Source: Podarcis raffonei (taxonomy: Eukaryota; Chordata; Lepidosauria; Squamata; Lacertidae). Taken from it: a stretch of DNA of 64,000 bases. Made by a program: the position numbers and the translations under genes. The DNA lies in contig NC_070614.1 in assembly GCF_027172205.1 (NCBI RefSeq), forward strand, positions 37,950,001 to 38,014,000, written 5' to 3'. Below are positions 49,212 to 64,000 of this stretch, in pieces. A model generated the notes under the pieces. It was not told the origin of the DNA, searched no databases, and saw nothing but the letters and a program-made list of their open reading frames with translations. The stretch's first letter is position 1, and every line of letters starts with the position of its first letter.

Positions 49212-52200
49212 GTTATCACATCCCTCCTGAATGAGGCATTTAATCTTTGGGAACATAAAGTTAATTTATTGCAGAGGATAGCTTTCTTTAGAATGGGATT
49301 TCTGCCTTTGACATGGCATATAATAGGCTGCAATCCCAACACCATTGACTTGCAGGCAGTGCTTTTTTCTGGGAGGACGCAGGGGCACGCATACACATTT
49401 TGTGAATCTAACTTTAGCCTCATTGAGGGGCAGTATTTCATTCAATATGAGTAGGAAAATGAGAGTATCCCTAAACATTTTTTTAAAAAAGCACTGCTTA
49501 CAGGTATGCCTCACTGAATATAATAGGATTTACTTTTGAGTAGACATGGTTAGGCCTGTGCTGCTACGTGAGAAATTGGAGCCAATTTTCTTTAGTACTT
49601 TTTGTGCTTTGCCTCCTTTATTTTGATCTCAATATTGATTTTTATTTTTATTTTTGGTTCTGTACTGCTTTATTCTGGTCCCTGGAGACAAAAAAAGGAA
49701 AGGGAAGAAGAGTCCTAATTTTATTTTGGTGTGTCTTAATTTGGCAGCTGTAGCCTTGGAATATTTTTGACACTTCTACTCCTGACTCAAGGTGTTTTGT
49801 TAACTTTTTAAACTGATAATTGTGCTAGAGCCTGTGTCTTCAGCCAGTGTTGGGGTTGCATACACAATTTATTCACCAACCGTGTCTGTGTGTACTTCAT
49901 TGTCTTTGTTAAGCCCCGACATGTGCTTCCCCGAGATGACAATTTATTGAAAATGAAAATGGAATGGCACACCCATTAACATAAGTTATGGGCTGTACTG
50001 CAAGTGTGGATGTTTCTTCTGCTTTGCACAGACTATTTACATTTGTCATTATTCTTTTATTTGTACAAATACTTCAGATTTGATGCCATACAATATTCTC
50101 CTTACAAAAAAAGGAACAATTAAAACTCAGACCTTGTGTAGTTGAATCCCAAGGGTTTTATGGTGTATCTGGGGGTGAAACAACACATTATGAGGCTAAC
50201 TTTGCATTTGCTTCATCATAGGAGTCAGGGGTTTTTTCAAGGGAGAATCTGTAGGTTAGATTCCTAACCATTCCCCAATCTGTCCACTCTCCCCTGCAGT
50301 CCTTTGGCTGCCCCCCTCCCACTCCTTTGCCTTAGAAAATAAGGTCCTGCTGGGGTGGGAAAGAGAAGCAAAGATAAATTATGGAGGAGAATCAGCGAAT
50401 GAGAGAACAGTTAAAAATGCTTCCCCTCCCACTCACTCATTTTCCTTGCCCCACTTCTACATTACTTTTAAATAGAAAGCATGGGTTTGCAATCATACAT
50501 ATATATTTATTTATTATATATGCAGTGTAGCTTATTAGGACGTCTCAAGCAAGCCACCCTCTCTCAAACTTGGTCCCCAATCTGCAGTAGGGGGATAATA
50601 ATTCACAGTAAAGAAGGGCAGTACCATTAGCCCCGGGGAATTTAGGCACAGTGAGTTACTGACCCCATAAATACAGTGAAGTCTGCAGCCTCTCCACTCC
50701 TCTTCCTTGGACTGGGGCACACCCTGCTGCAGGCCTGCATTAGGAGCCCTGCCTGTGAGTTGTCCAGGAAACTGTTTAATAAACCACATACCTTTCCAAT
50801 ACCTATGTAGAACCCAAATCCTCAAGGCTCAACAAGCAACGCAAGCCCCCGGTTATTCATGATGGTGTAGTACAGTGGAACCTCGTGTTACGTACCGTCA
50901 TCCTTGCAAATGCTTCGGGTTACGAGCTCTGCTAACCTGGAAGTAGATGCTCCCGGTTGCAAACTTTGCCCCAAAATGCGAGCAGAAGTTGTGCTCTGGC
51001 AGGGTGGCAGCAGCAGGAGGCGCCATTAGCGAAAGTGCACCTCATGTTATGAGCGGTTTCTGCTTAAGAACGGACGTCCGGAACGAATCAAGTTCGTAAC
51101 CAGAGTTACCACTCTATAGCGGTGAAGAGACTTAAGATACATATCAGAAAGTCTCCAGTTCTGCTCCCACCTCTGCCATGCTCATTAAGATGAGTTTAAA
51201 CCTCCACTCTCTTCCACACTCCCTAGCTTTGACTCCCTCCCACAACTACATAATGGGGATAATAGCATTGACTTACCTTATAAGGTTGTAGCCCTTTACT
51301 GGACTACAACTCCCAGCATCCCTATCAGCAGGGGCTGATGGGACTTGGAGCCCAACAACATGTGGATGGCCACCGGTCAGCCACCTCTGCTGTAAAGATT
51401 GCTAACAACAGTGTCTATGAAGTGTTATAAACATAGTGCTATATCAGCCCTGTGTGTGTTTACTATTAATTGGTGCACCCATGAAAATGTACTATATGAA
51501 TGACACAAACACATGTTTGGAAACACACATTCATGCAGATACACTTGAGAGCCATGATTAATGCTAGTTCCCGCTTATGTGGTCCCAAACGCAGGTTTGT
51601 TGCTATGTTAGGTGTGGAAAGGCCTTGAGAAAGCCATTACCTTGGTGCTTATAACGTTCAAGTTTGCTCTCAAAAGTAAACTCCCTTTGAACTTTGAAAA
51701 CTAGTCTTCCAAGCATGTCCAGTAATGTTATCAGCCCACTGGCCACACTGACCTGTGCAAGCCATTTGTGGTGGAGGCCTGCTTCTAAAATCTCCGTTGT
51801 AATTTTCTTCCAGTCTTGGTGGGTCCTGCCCGACAAGGAAACCGTGAACATCTGGTATGAGTGCACACTTAATAACCACACCAACACCTGGGCCTGCAAA
51901 ACAGTCTCTGACAGTGGTGAGTACAGCAAAGGCTATTGCACATCATATTAACTGCTGCTTCTCTACTCCATGTATATAGTCTCCTCCTCTCTCATCACCC
52001 CCATACTTATCTTCCCCCCACAGCATGGCTTCAGGCAGTCCAAGCCTTCATGGTTTTAAGTCTTCTCTTCTCCAGCTTAGCCTTCATTATCTTCATGTGC
52101 CAACTCTACACCATGAAGCGGGGAAGCCTGTTCTACGCCACTGGGATCTTCCAGATACTTACATGTAAGTATGGTGTGGTGATTTGCTGTTTAGAGACCA

Positions 52201-52965
52201 GTTTAATTAGCAAGTGGCGAGTAGTGAATATCACAGGGAGAGATGCAGCATAGGAGCCAGAAAGGAAGTAATACTTTGGATGGGGAGAAGTATGAGTGCC
52301 ATGTGATGGGGGGGCATGTATATCTGTAGGAGCTGCTCTTGTGAGGAAGTGGTGAGGATATGTAGGAGAAAGAGCCATGCAGGTACACCATAAGACCCAG
52401 GAACACCAAATTGCTAAGTATACTACCACTTTTGGGGCAATTCTACTGGATAAATCTGAAATATGTTATAGTTCTCTTCTCTTCAATGTTATCATAAAAT
52501 ATGCCAAGATGCAAAGTGCAGATTCCAATATGGATGCCGGTGAGATTTATGCCTTGGGATTTCATTGACCCGTTGCAAAGGGATCATACATTTAAAGCGC
52601 ATGGCTTTAATCTATGGTTTACATCTCAAAGAGCTACAATTCGCAGCACCCTTAACTACAGTTCCCAGGATTCTTTGGGGGGAAGCCAGGAGCTTTAAAT
52701 ACCTGGTGAAGATGTGAGCATTGAATGCAGCTTTAGGCAGTAAGATGTAGCTAAGAGGGATCCGGTGCTAATTGTCTGCTTGGATCTGTTTCCAGCTATC
52801 TCCGTGTTCACAGCTGCCGTGATCTACACCACCCACGTGGAACAGTTCCAGGTTGGCCGACCACTGGGTGGGTCTTTTGGTTACTGTTTTGTGCTGGCGT
52901 GGCTGTCCTTTCCTTTGGCTCTTATCAGTGGAATCATTTACATCCACCTTCGGAAAAAGGAGTGA
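48444..52965 (+). CDS. EMP3: Epithelial membrane protein 3, complete (4 coding exons)
   Basis: PMP22/EMP/claudin-superfamily tetraspan membrane protein of the plasma membrane; the family acts in cell-cell interaction, proliferation and membrane organisation. Coding exons: 48444-48521, 51814-51916, 52024-52164, 52796-52965 (stop TGA 52963-52965). All have AG/GT boundaries and consistent phases (0, 1, 1). The product is 163 aa, the same length as human EMP3. Visible features: TM1 MSFLLFAVTALHVLILILLF; first extracellular loop with SWWVLPDKE, conserved W40, C43 and C54, and an N-glycosylation sequon N47-H-T; TM2 at VQAFMVLSLLFSSLAFIIF; cytoplasmic QLYTMKRGSLFYATG; TM3 SVFTAAVIYTT; TM4 FVLAWLSFPLALISGIIYI; basic C-terminus HLRKKE. 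C-terminal identity to human EMP3 is very high. It lies between ODAD1 and TMEM143 as in human. Confidence 0.97.
49085..49212 (+). mobile_element. LINE 3' terminus with trinucleotide tail
   Basis: GGCCACCCAGAGTGGCTGGT and ACCCAGCCAGATGGGTGGGA are the common squamate LINE 3' end, followed by a (TTA)n/(TCA)n tail at 49168-49210. Lies in an EMP3 intron. Confidence 0.6.
49326..49570 (-). repeat. Old amniote interspersed repeat (GGCTGCAATCC... family), split by a MITE
   Basis: Flanks of the nested MITE read TAGGCTGCAATCCCAACACC and GCCTCACTGAATATAATAGG, a family also present at 45395-45660 (AGAAGTAAGTCCTGCTGAATTC). Probably a non-autonomous element; class not assigned. Confidence 0.5.
49357..49496. 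mobile_element. hAT-type MITE nested in an older repeat
   Basis: A 140-bp element with termini CAGTGCTTTTTT / AAAAAAGCACTG, flanked by 8-bp duplications CTTGCAGG (49349-49356) and CTTACAGG (49497-49504) with one mismatch. The surrounding 49326-49570 is an older interspersed repeat that it splits. Confidence 0.8.
50873..51114 (+). mobile_element. TIR MITE (CAGTGGTACCTCGG family), divergent copy 4
   Basis: Older or different subfamily member (CAGTGGAACCTCGTGTTACG start, GAACGGACGTCCGGAACGAA near the end), flanked by TA. Lies in an EMP3 intron. Confidence 0.7.
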
Positions 52966-54303
52966 CCATCAACTGGATGATCTCTCCCATTTGCCTTGGA
53001 AGGAGCCCTGTTCTCCTCTGAATTTAGCTATGTATTAACTCTTTGCAGTTTTCAAAGGCAGTTATGGTACAAAATCCTATGCGATACATGGATTGGTCCG
53101 CTGGGGTCCTGCATTGTGAGTGTATCACCCCTTGTTTGCATGTTATCAGGTATTTCCACATAATACAGCAAGTTAAAGGGGTGTCATCTTGCAGTTGGCA
53201 TTTCCCAGGGCTCTTCTATTTTTCAGATTTGGCAAAAATGGAAATACACATTAAAACTCAAACTTGCAAACATTTCTAGCATTCTTTTTTCCTTTTAATC
53301 CCCATTTTTAAAAATGGAGGGTTGAATATGTTTCTTGTGGGGTTTTTTTTAATAAATAAAAAAATCAGTGTTCTTTCCACATTTGCAGCTTGGAAGCTAA
53401 AATATCAAACGGGGGGGGGGGGACCCTAATAAATTCGTTGAAAGAACTGAAACCACAAAAATCGTAGAAAGTAGGACTTAATCACGTTGTCCATACAGAA
53501 CTGTTTGTCATGAATTGAAAAATCTGCAACTCTCTCTTGTTTCTTAACTGCTGGGACATTATGCACAGAGCCTGATGATAGCAGAGTTTGAAATTGGTCA
53601 TTGAGATCACCATGAAAAATGAATTTCATCTTCTGAATTTCAACCATGAAACATAAGGGCATTTTTGCATGTGATGTTAAATCATGTATTTTTAGGTTTT
53701 CACCTAAGACATTTTAAGCAACAGCCTAAAAATGCGAGGCATGATTTGGACAAAACCATTTCTAATACTTGCAAAATACCTGCCCACTGTTCAGGGAGTC
53801 ACAAGTGATTATAACTCCCCCTTGAGTCAACCTTCAGTAACAAACCCCCGTTTTTCTGCAGAATGTGTTAAAATGACCCTGGTGAGAACTCAGATAGCAT
53901 CACTTTCCTCTTCCCCTCCAGCCAGTAACTACTTTAAAGGAGTATCTCATCCCCCCGCCCCCCCAGTCTGAGGGTATACTCTGTACTTTCCCCCAAAACA
54001 GCATAGGGTGGGGGATTTAAGCTAATCATATCCACCATCCTTCTAAAGCTGGGAGGATTAATCCTGCCTTCTTGCCCCATAGCAATTACGCACAAAATAT
54101 TTGGAAAACATGGGAAAGATTTTGCTTCTCCAGTAGCCTTACCAAGCAGCCTGCTTGCAAGTTATTAAAAACGGGTTCCTTCCAATGATATTTCTGTAAC
54201 AGTATTATATATGTGCTGGCTCCCCCAAAGTCCCCTTTCACCTTCTTGACCTGGCCTTTTAATATTTTATACGCATTTTAAGAATAAAAGAAAACCTAAT
54301 AAA
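52966..54303 (+). other. EMP3: EMP3 3' UTR with polyadenylation signals
   Basis: AATAAA hexamers downstream of the EMP3 stop lie at 53351-53356 and, as a pair, at 54283-54288 and 54298-54303. The distal pair probably marks the major 3' end, near 54.32 kb. The stretch has no coding potential and no recognised repeat. Confidence 0.55.
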
Positions 54304-55209
54304 CAAAATTCAGCAGAGCCATGTGTTCCTTTGCGGACTACAGTGTTTCACATTCTTGTCTCACATTCCCGCAGTCTTCACAAGGAAACTTTCCTTTGGC
54401 GAACAGAACACTGCAGACTTAGAGTATCTTTTATAATAATCTGTTTATTTACAAACAGTGCAGGCTGACTGGATGAGAGTGCAGAAGCAAACATGCTGTT
54501 CCAAATCCACAACACCCAACATCATTAAAAAGCTTTCCTCCTTGCAGAAATGCTTCCAGCCAACTCCGGACTGCTGTTATTCATTCAGTCCCTCCTTGCC
54601 CAAACTCTCTGCATTCCGTCTGAGCAAACTTCTTTTTATTGCATTTCAATCTCCCCTTCACAGAAGCTTCCTTCTCCACCCATGTTATTCTCAAAACAAC
54701 CTGTGATATCGGTAAGGCTGGAAAAGATGTGCCAAGGACACTCAGGGATCTGCATGGCCGAGTGGAGACTATGGTTGGAATGCAGCAAAGTTTTACTCCG
54801 AGTAGACTCAGTGAAATTAACGAACTTGGCCAAGTTGCATCATTCACTTCAGTGGCTCTGCCCCAAGTAAAACTTAGTTGAATGTAAGACCCTACGAACC
54901 TTGTGCTCGCTGGTCCTGATCTGCCAGCGAACCCCACCCCACCCCAGTTCTCTAGGTACAGCTGCTTTCCATCCTCACTGTGCACTTGGGCTGAGATAAA
55001 AGTGCAGCTTAATGCCTGCCAAGAGCACTAATATACCATCTGGTGGTGCAGAGATCTGGGCACGTGAACCAATAAATATTTAACCTAATTGAAATCTTAA
55101 TGTTTAACTATCCACCAGCCACCCTAAAGCTTGTCTTTTTACAAGAGTAGAAGCAAGGAAATGCAGCTAGAAAAAGGCAGCCGACACCACGGCAGGTAGG
55201 AGCAAGCTA

Positions 55210-55325
55210 ATACTGTAGAACGGGTGTTGCTAAACTACGACTTCCACTAGCCCCAGCAAGTCAGTGGCCAGGGATGGAAGCTGTAGTTCAGCAACGCCTG
55301 GAGGGCCAAAGGCTCCCCACACCTG
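55210..55325. repeat. Palindromic repeat family (CTACAACTCCCATCA / CTCCAGATGTT type)
   Basis: CTAAACTACGACTTCCACTA and GGAAGCTGTAGTTCAGCAAC are inverted arms; CTGGAGGGCCAAAGGCTCCC follows. Other copies are at 9985-10065, 16580-16650, 51298-51385, 56010-56130 and 63415-63485. MITE-like, non-coding. Confidence 0.5.
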
Positions 55326-55349
55326 GCTTAGAAGATGGTGGGCTCTGCT

Positions 55350-55480
55350 TTGTTACAAAGTTTTTAAGCAGAGGCTGGATGGCCAGCTATCAGGGGTGCT
55401 GTAGTAGTGGATTTCCTGCATCAGCCGGAGCTTGGATTAGTTGACCTTTGATGGCCCTTCCGATTCTGGTTCAATGGGTC
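55350..55480 (-). mobile_element. CR1-like 3' fragment
   Basis: TTTTTAAGCAGAGGCTGGAT, GATTTCCTGCATCAGCC and TTGATGGCCCTTCCGATTCT match the inverse of the CR1 3' motif series. Confidence 0.55.
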
Positions 55481-55749
55481 TGTCCTAAGTAGAGGAAACA
55501 TAGCCGCATCTCCCAAGTACAAAACACTGCTTTGTATCCCATGGTTCATCTGACGCAGATTGTCAGCCTTTTCGAAGGCATGCTTCTAGTCAAGTTAGTC
55601 ATGAAGGCAACTGGGAAACAAGCAGGCAACATTAAGGGGTAGGAGGGTGGTCCATTCTGGATTTTGCATACTCAGCGGGGATTCTCTGTTGGGGGAAAAG
55701 AGGGGAACTCTTAACAATATTCTGCTACCAGCCACAGTGGCTGTGTTCT

Positions 55750-55925
55750 GCCTCCACTGTCAGAGGCATAATGCCTCTTTATACCTGTTGCTCAGAATCA
55801 CAGGTGGGCAGAGTGCTGTTGCACTCCTGCCCTGCTTACAGGCTTCCCAAAGGCACCTGGTTGATTGCTGTGGAAACAGAATGATGAACTAGATAGGCCT
55901 TTGCCTGACGCAGCAGGTTCCTTAA
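55750..55925 (-). mobile_element. CR1 LINE 3' fragment
   Basis: Reverse-oriented relative to the 60.2 kb copy: CTGTCAGAGGCATAATGCCT, TGATGAACTAGATAGGCCTT, CCTGACGCAGCAGGTTC. A related fragment is at about 42890-42995. Confidence 0.65.
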
Positions 55926-57804
55926 ACTGTACGGCTGAGATGATTACCATAACATGCAATCTGTCTGACCTGTAATCTTCCATTTTAATTAAAACAAATG
56001 TAGAATTACATCAGGAGTGGGGAACTTGTGGCCCTCCAGATGTTGTCAGACTACAACTCCCTTCATTCCTGCCCTTCAGTCCTGCTGGCTGAGCCTGGTG
56101 AGTCTGCCAACATCTGGAGGTCCCCCATCCTTGAATTAGAGGCTGTGCAACTGCTAAAAAGATCCCATAGCCCAGGGATGGAGAATATGCTTAACTTAGG
56201 GGAAATCAGACTCAGTACCCTGCACCTCTAATTGGAAGGGGGCAAGGCTGGGAAAGATCTCTGCTGAAGGCTAAGGAGTGCTGCTGCCAGCCCATGTAAA
56301 CAAAACTGGTCTAGATTGACCAGTGAGCCGACTGCCACTAAACAATGTCCTGTGTAGCCCCTTTATCAAGGAGACAGTTTATTAGTTCCTCTCAAATATC
56401 ATGTCAGGTTGTTGGCATCTTAGATGAGGGGTTGGTAATCTGCAGCCTGCCCACCTCATTTCAGAAGTCCTCTGCAAGCTGTGTGTCCATATCTGTCTCT
56501 CTTCTGGCAACCGGCTGACTGGGGAGACAGGAAGAACATGGCTTCAGCCCCACCTCCGGCTAGTACGCTGCATCCAACTGGTTAGCACCTCCAAAGGAAT
56601 ATGGCCTTTGACAAGGGGAGCCCCTTCCCCGAATGTTTTAGGTGGTACCTCCACCATTAGGCAAGGCGTAGGATCAGCAATCCTGTACATTGCTCCAGAA
56701 GCTATATGACTGCATCAGAACCTCTCTGGCAACTTTCTTCTTGAAGGAAACCTCAAGTTAAGAGAGCTCAAGTAATTTTTTGTGAGGAGCCCTTGTCAGT
56801 AAGTGGCAGGATACTAAACAATGAAGCAGGCTGTTTTATTGTGTCACTTGTGCTGGTTTTCTTTTTTAAAGCCATAATTGGCTTTTTCTAAGTTTATCAC
56901 TGCAGGAAAAGTGATATATTAGAAACAGAATCTCCCCTCCACTAATCTGCCATAAAATGTTCAATGAAGCCAAGAAAGTCACTCAGGGGGTGGTAGTTTC
57001 TCTGCCCCCCCCAAAAAAATATAGTGTGTCTGCCCCAATAAAGTGTCATTTGTCAGGGAAGGGGAGCTGTGTGCTCATTGGTCCCATAGCAAAAGCCAGC
57101 AGCATGAACATCTCCCACAGGCCACCTGCTCTAACAGCAGGCATCTCCCAACAGAGAACACACAAAAACCGTCATCGGGGGCCATGATCACTGTCTAGGA
57201 CTGCCGAGCTTCCTGTCTTGCTTGCTGCAGGAACAAGTGGGTGCCTCACCATGATGTATCTGTTTGTTCTGTAATGTCCTAGGAACTCATAGGATACAAG
57301 TGAGACACATAGCTACAGGGAGTCAAGGAAAGCCAGAAATAATGATGCCGTCGTTCAATGAATGTTAACGGTTTTCAAATACCTGGCTGTTATTTGCTCA
57401 GTCAAGTATCCAACTCCAGTGTGCAAAATATTATAAATAGGGATTGTTAAAGAGGGGCTCCTGGTGCCCCTATTGCACACAGGATACTTTGAGGGTGTGG
57501 AGCTACAAGGAAGCTTTAGGGGATTGTGGGATGTTTCTAATGTATTTCTTTTCTCCTCTTAGTTTTAATGCATCTATGTGGGTGGGTGGGGTTGTCTGTC
57601 TTTAGGTTTGGGTGTAAGGTGCTTTGGGTTGCCCTAGGCAAGAAAAAAAAACTAGCAAATTTAATAATAATAATAATAATATGCATCCAAGCATAACTAA
57701 CCACTGCCCTCTTGGCTGTTCAGTTCAGTGAAGTTACTTTAGGACCAAGCAGTGCAAAATAAAACAGAATAAAAAGTAGGGGAAAACTTGTCAATATGGG
57801 AAAA

Positions 57805-59611
57805 TATTTTTTTATTGCGCCGAAGATACAGACATTTATGCAGTTTCCCCTGAGCCACAATGACTTCCAACATGGGTGGAGGGTTAAACAAAAACAAAAA
57901 AACCCCAACCACTGCTATTTTAAGACTAAGAGCTCACTTTAGGCATGAGAAGCTCAGAACAAGCTGTTGTTAGAGGGCCTTCTCACACCACTACACACCT
58001 GTAGGTAAGAAACATGTTACAAGAGACAAAAACTTCAAGTAGCACTCTCTTGGGGAAGGGAAGAAATCAAAAGCGAAAATCCGGGCAATGCTACCATGTA
58101 AAATATCACAGAGGCATTGCCCTGTTGTAGACTGAAACAGCAGACCAGTGTCCACAAACAGCCTCCACTTTGCTCCTATTTGCGTCAAGTTCTCTGTCTG
58201 AGGTTTTGCTGGCAGGTGCTGCTTCAAAGACAGCATCATGGCTGATGGGAGACTGCACGGGAGGGCACGGCTGGTACATGCACCCCATAAAAAAAAAGGA
58301 CAGGAGACCGCTCAGGGGGGCCAGCTGGCCCCCAGTCTAACACAACAAACAGTGAACAATATCACATCTGCTCAGTTACAAGGGCATTCATTAGGGTGAA
58401 GTAGTTCCCCCCCCAAGCACACATACATACACTGAACACACATGCACTATTTAGAGATGGAGGCAGCAGAAGTCAGGTACCCTCCATGAGGGTAGAATTA
58501 AGACCTTATTGCATGCATCAAAAGGAGGTAGCAGATGCTTCAACTTCAAAAATCCATCAGCAACAGCCCTCCTAATAATTCCTACTACTTGTGCAAGTTT
58601 CTGAACTCCAAACCTCAACTGTAGACTGATGACCAATTGACAACCAGAAAACAAAAGACAGCGTGGTTCAGTGAGTACAATACTGGAACTTAAAAAACAC
58701 AGACTCAGAGCATAAATTTGTTCCAAGGCATCAAATCTGTTCTCAGTACAGGGGCCTGAAGCTGGAACATCTGGGGGCAATAATATGGAGAAGTGCCTCT
58801 AGAAACGTGCCAAGTGGCCTTCCCTAACAAGTCAAAGCACTGCATGAACTTACTGAGTTGTCCAAGACCATGCAGTGTGTATGTCGTCTCAACCTCTGTG
58901 GTCTCTACAAAACAGGCAAAACAAAAACCAAGTGTGTAGTAGTCTTCAAATTCCTCGTAAGTGTATACTGTGAATTTCAAAGTGCTATAGAAGTGATTTA
59001 ATACGTTTTTTTAAAGCCCCCAAGCAGCAGAGCAAAGGAATATTTCTAAAACCCCATCTTGCCCTAAACGCAAGCAATTCATTGCTTTATGCCATTCTCA
59101 TTTCAAATGTAAACAGCCCTGCAAGGAACTTCGCCCCCACATTCCTCAGATACAAGAAAAAGCAGGCAGCCCCCCGCTAAAGGCAGCAGCATATAATAAA
59201 AGGGTTTTTACAAAAACAGGGACACCTTTAAAAACAAGCTTCCCCCGACAAGCCATCCAAATAGTTGAGTCTGAGGTGTAACATGCCCCCCTTGTAATGA
59301 GGCTGAATGTTGTATGCCGGGTGATATTTACACCTCTTATGGTGTTACATGCTTGAGTTTCCTCCCAAGATGGATTCCTGGAGGAACATACACATCCAGG
59401 GGAGAGACAGCAGTGGTAGAAGCAGAAACCCTGAGGCCTCTGGGCAGCATCAACAACTGCAGCCCTGGGCACTGCTCCCATAATGCCCCGGGAAGGCAAG
59501 AATTCCCCTGCCTGCGCCTTCAAAGCCTCACATGCTCAGCGTTAGGGGCCTCAGCAGGTGGCCTGACCACTAGGAACCAAAAGTGCTGGCCAGAACAATC
59601 CTAGGAAGCTC
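57805..59611 (-). other. TMEM143: TMEM143 3' UTR
   Basis: About 1.8 kb of non-repetitive, non-coding sequence follows the TMEM143 stop. An AATAAA on the minus strand at 57811-57816 is the most likely polyadenylation signal. The short ORFs inside have no recognisable domain. Confidence 0.5.
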
Positions 59612-63039
<3,428 letters not shown>

Positions 63040-63605
63040 CTGCAAAAAGGAAGGCATGAAAATACATTTACTTTTTGGGGCAGGGGGTCTTGTGTTGCAA
63101 CTACAGCTAAGGAGCATTCCATACCGACCGATAGCGTGAATGTTTTGAGGGCGTGCGCACTATTTTTTATTTTAAACATTTGTACATAAATGTTACTATG
63201 TGGTGTACAAATTTAAGAAATAATAATAAATAAATAAAGCCAACCTGCCTATAAAATAAGGAACCAAATCTACAATGGTGGCAAAAATTTTAAAAAAAAA
63301 ATCAGTGCCAAGCATGTTAAGTGAGGAAACGGATCACCACGGAGAGCACTTTTCAATGTAAAAATGAGACACAGGGGCTGAAGTCACAAGGCTTTCATGC
63401 AGCAGGCATGAAATCTACAGCCCCCCAGGTGCTGTTGGGAGCTGGAGTCCAATGGGTTCACATGCCTTTAGCTTCACATCTGGGGATGCTGTGCTGTTGA
63501 TCTCTTCAACAATATTCTGTACACTTTAATAGGAATTTCTCATGGTTCTTGTATGAATTCTATTGCTTCAAGCCCTAGGATAATAAACTGATGACAGGAA
63601 GGCTA

Positions 63606-63644
63606 ATAGAAGAAGAAGAAGAAGAAGAAGAAGAAGAAGAAGAA

Positions 63645-63677
<33 letters not shown>

Positions 63678-63702
63678 TAGTAGTAGTAGTAGTAGTAGTT
63701 TG
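63606..63702. repeat. (GAA)n plus (TAG)n compound microsatellite
   Basis: Roughly 70 bp of GAA/AGA units, lightly interrupted at the right end, run into about 8 TAG units and directly into the 3' end of a MIR-like SINE. Long pure GAA purine tracts can form triplex DNA. Confidence 0.95.
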
Positions 63703-63936
63703 GATTTGATATCCCGATTTATCACTACCCTAAGGTGTCTCAAAGCGGCTAACAATCTCCTTTCCCTTCCTCCCCCACAACAAACACTCTGTGAGGTGAG
63801 TGGGGCTGAGAGACTTCAGAGAAGTGTGACTGGCCCAAGGTCACCCAGAGGCTGCATGTAGAGGAGTGAAGACGCGAACCCAGTTCACCAGATTATGAGA
63901 CTACCACTCTTAACCACTACATCAAACTGGCTCGTA
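63697..63936 (-). mobile_element. MIR-like SINE next to a microsatellite
   Basis: Minus strand: GAGCCAGTTTGATGTAGTGG head, GAACTGGGTTCGCGTCTTCA, CTCTGGGTGACCTTGGGCCA core, and tail ending GATATCAAATCCAAA. Abuts the GAA/TAG microsatellite at its 3' end. Confidence 0.75.
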
Positions 63937-64000
63937 TAATAATATACGAAGAATATACGAATATACGAAGAAGCTCAGACACAGGGAAGCTGAAGGGCCT

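Larger units (their letters stand above)
54310..57790. other. Intergenic gap between convergent EMP3 and TMEM143
   Basis: Holds CR1 fragments (55350-55480, 55750-55925) and palindromic repeats (55210-55325, 56010-56130). No promoter-like CpG cluster or coding exon is seen. Confidence 0.55.

Noticed and set aside
63606-63702. Regular repeats resembling an array
   Set aside because: Simple trinucleotide microsatellite without unique spacers; not a CRISPR array.

Overview
This is a vertebrate nuclear window, almost certainly from a squamate reptile (lizard). The evidence is intron-split vertebrate genes with GT-AG boundaries, three Sauria-type tRNA-derived SINEs, a Bov-B (RTE) LINE 3' end, CR1/L2 LINE fragments, MIR-like SINEs and several families of short palindromic DNA transposons. 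There are no bacterial-style operons, CRISPR arrays or viral systems. Most long open frames are antisense shadows or repeats.

Three protein-coding genes can be built exon by exon. (1) ODAD1 (CCDC114), minus strand. Thirteen coding exons run from the start codon at 30987-30989 to an exon at 13491-13569; the last exon is unresolved. Its probable promoter is a GC-rich block at about 35.66-35.94 kb with two RFX X-box motifs, as expected for a motile-cilia gene. (2) EMP3, plus strand. Four coding exons between 48444 and 52965 give a complete 163-residue tetraspan protein. A candidate noncoding first exon lies at about 44.1 kb. (3) TMEM143, minus strand. The last four coding exons (59612-63039) and a 3' UTR of about 1.8 kb are present; the N-terminal exons lie beyond the right edge. 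The order and orientation ODAD1(-), EMP3(+), TMEM143(-) match my recollection of human 19q13.33, so this is a conserved synteny block. ODAD1 and EMP3 are divergent, with promoters about 8 kb apart. EMP3 and TMEM143 are convergent.

Layout. 1-5.7 kb: repeat-rich, no gene recognised. 5.7-6.5 kb: orphan CpG island. 7.7-8.3 kb: two copies of one MITE facing each other. 8.5 kb: Bov-B 3' end. 12-31 kb: ODAD1, with introns holding MIR, CR1, a Sauria SINE and a candidate solo LTR. 31-35.6 kb: 5' intron of ODAD1, with LINE 3' ends. 36-43.8 kb: intergenic, with a 5'-truncated LINE reverse transcriptase, an LTR-like fragment, a hAT MITE and a Sauria SINE. 43.9-54.3 kb: EMP3. 54.3-57.8 kb: intergenic. 57.8-64 kb: TMEM143 3' half, ending in a GAA/TAG microsatellite and a MIR-like SINE.

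The genes are not a pathway: ODAD1 docks ciliary outer dynein arms, EMP3 is a PMP22-family membrane protein, and TMEM143 is a poorly characterised two-span membrane protein. I see no convincing new biological system. The best leads are gene-structure details (a GC-AG/GT-AG junction ambiguity, a UG repeat abutting a weak splice donor, paired X-boxes) and the transposon archaeology. Family names come from memory of the sequences; no database search was run.
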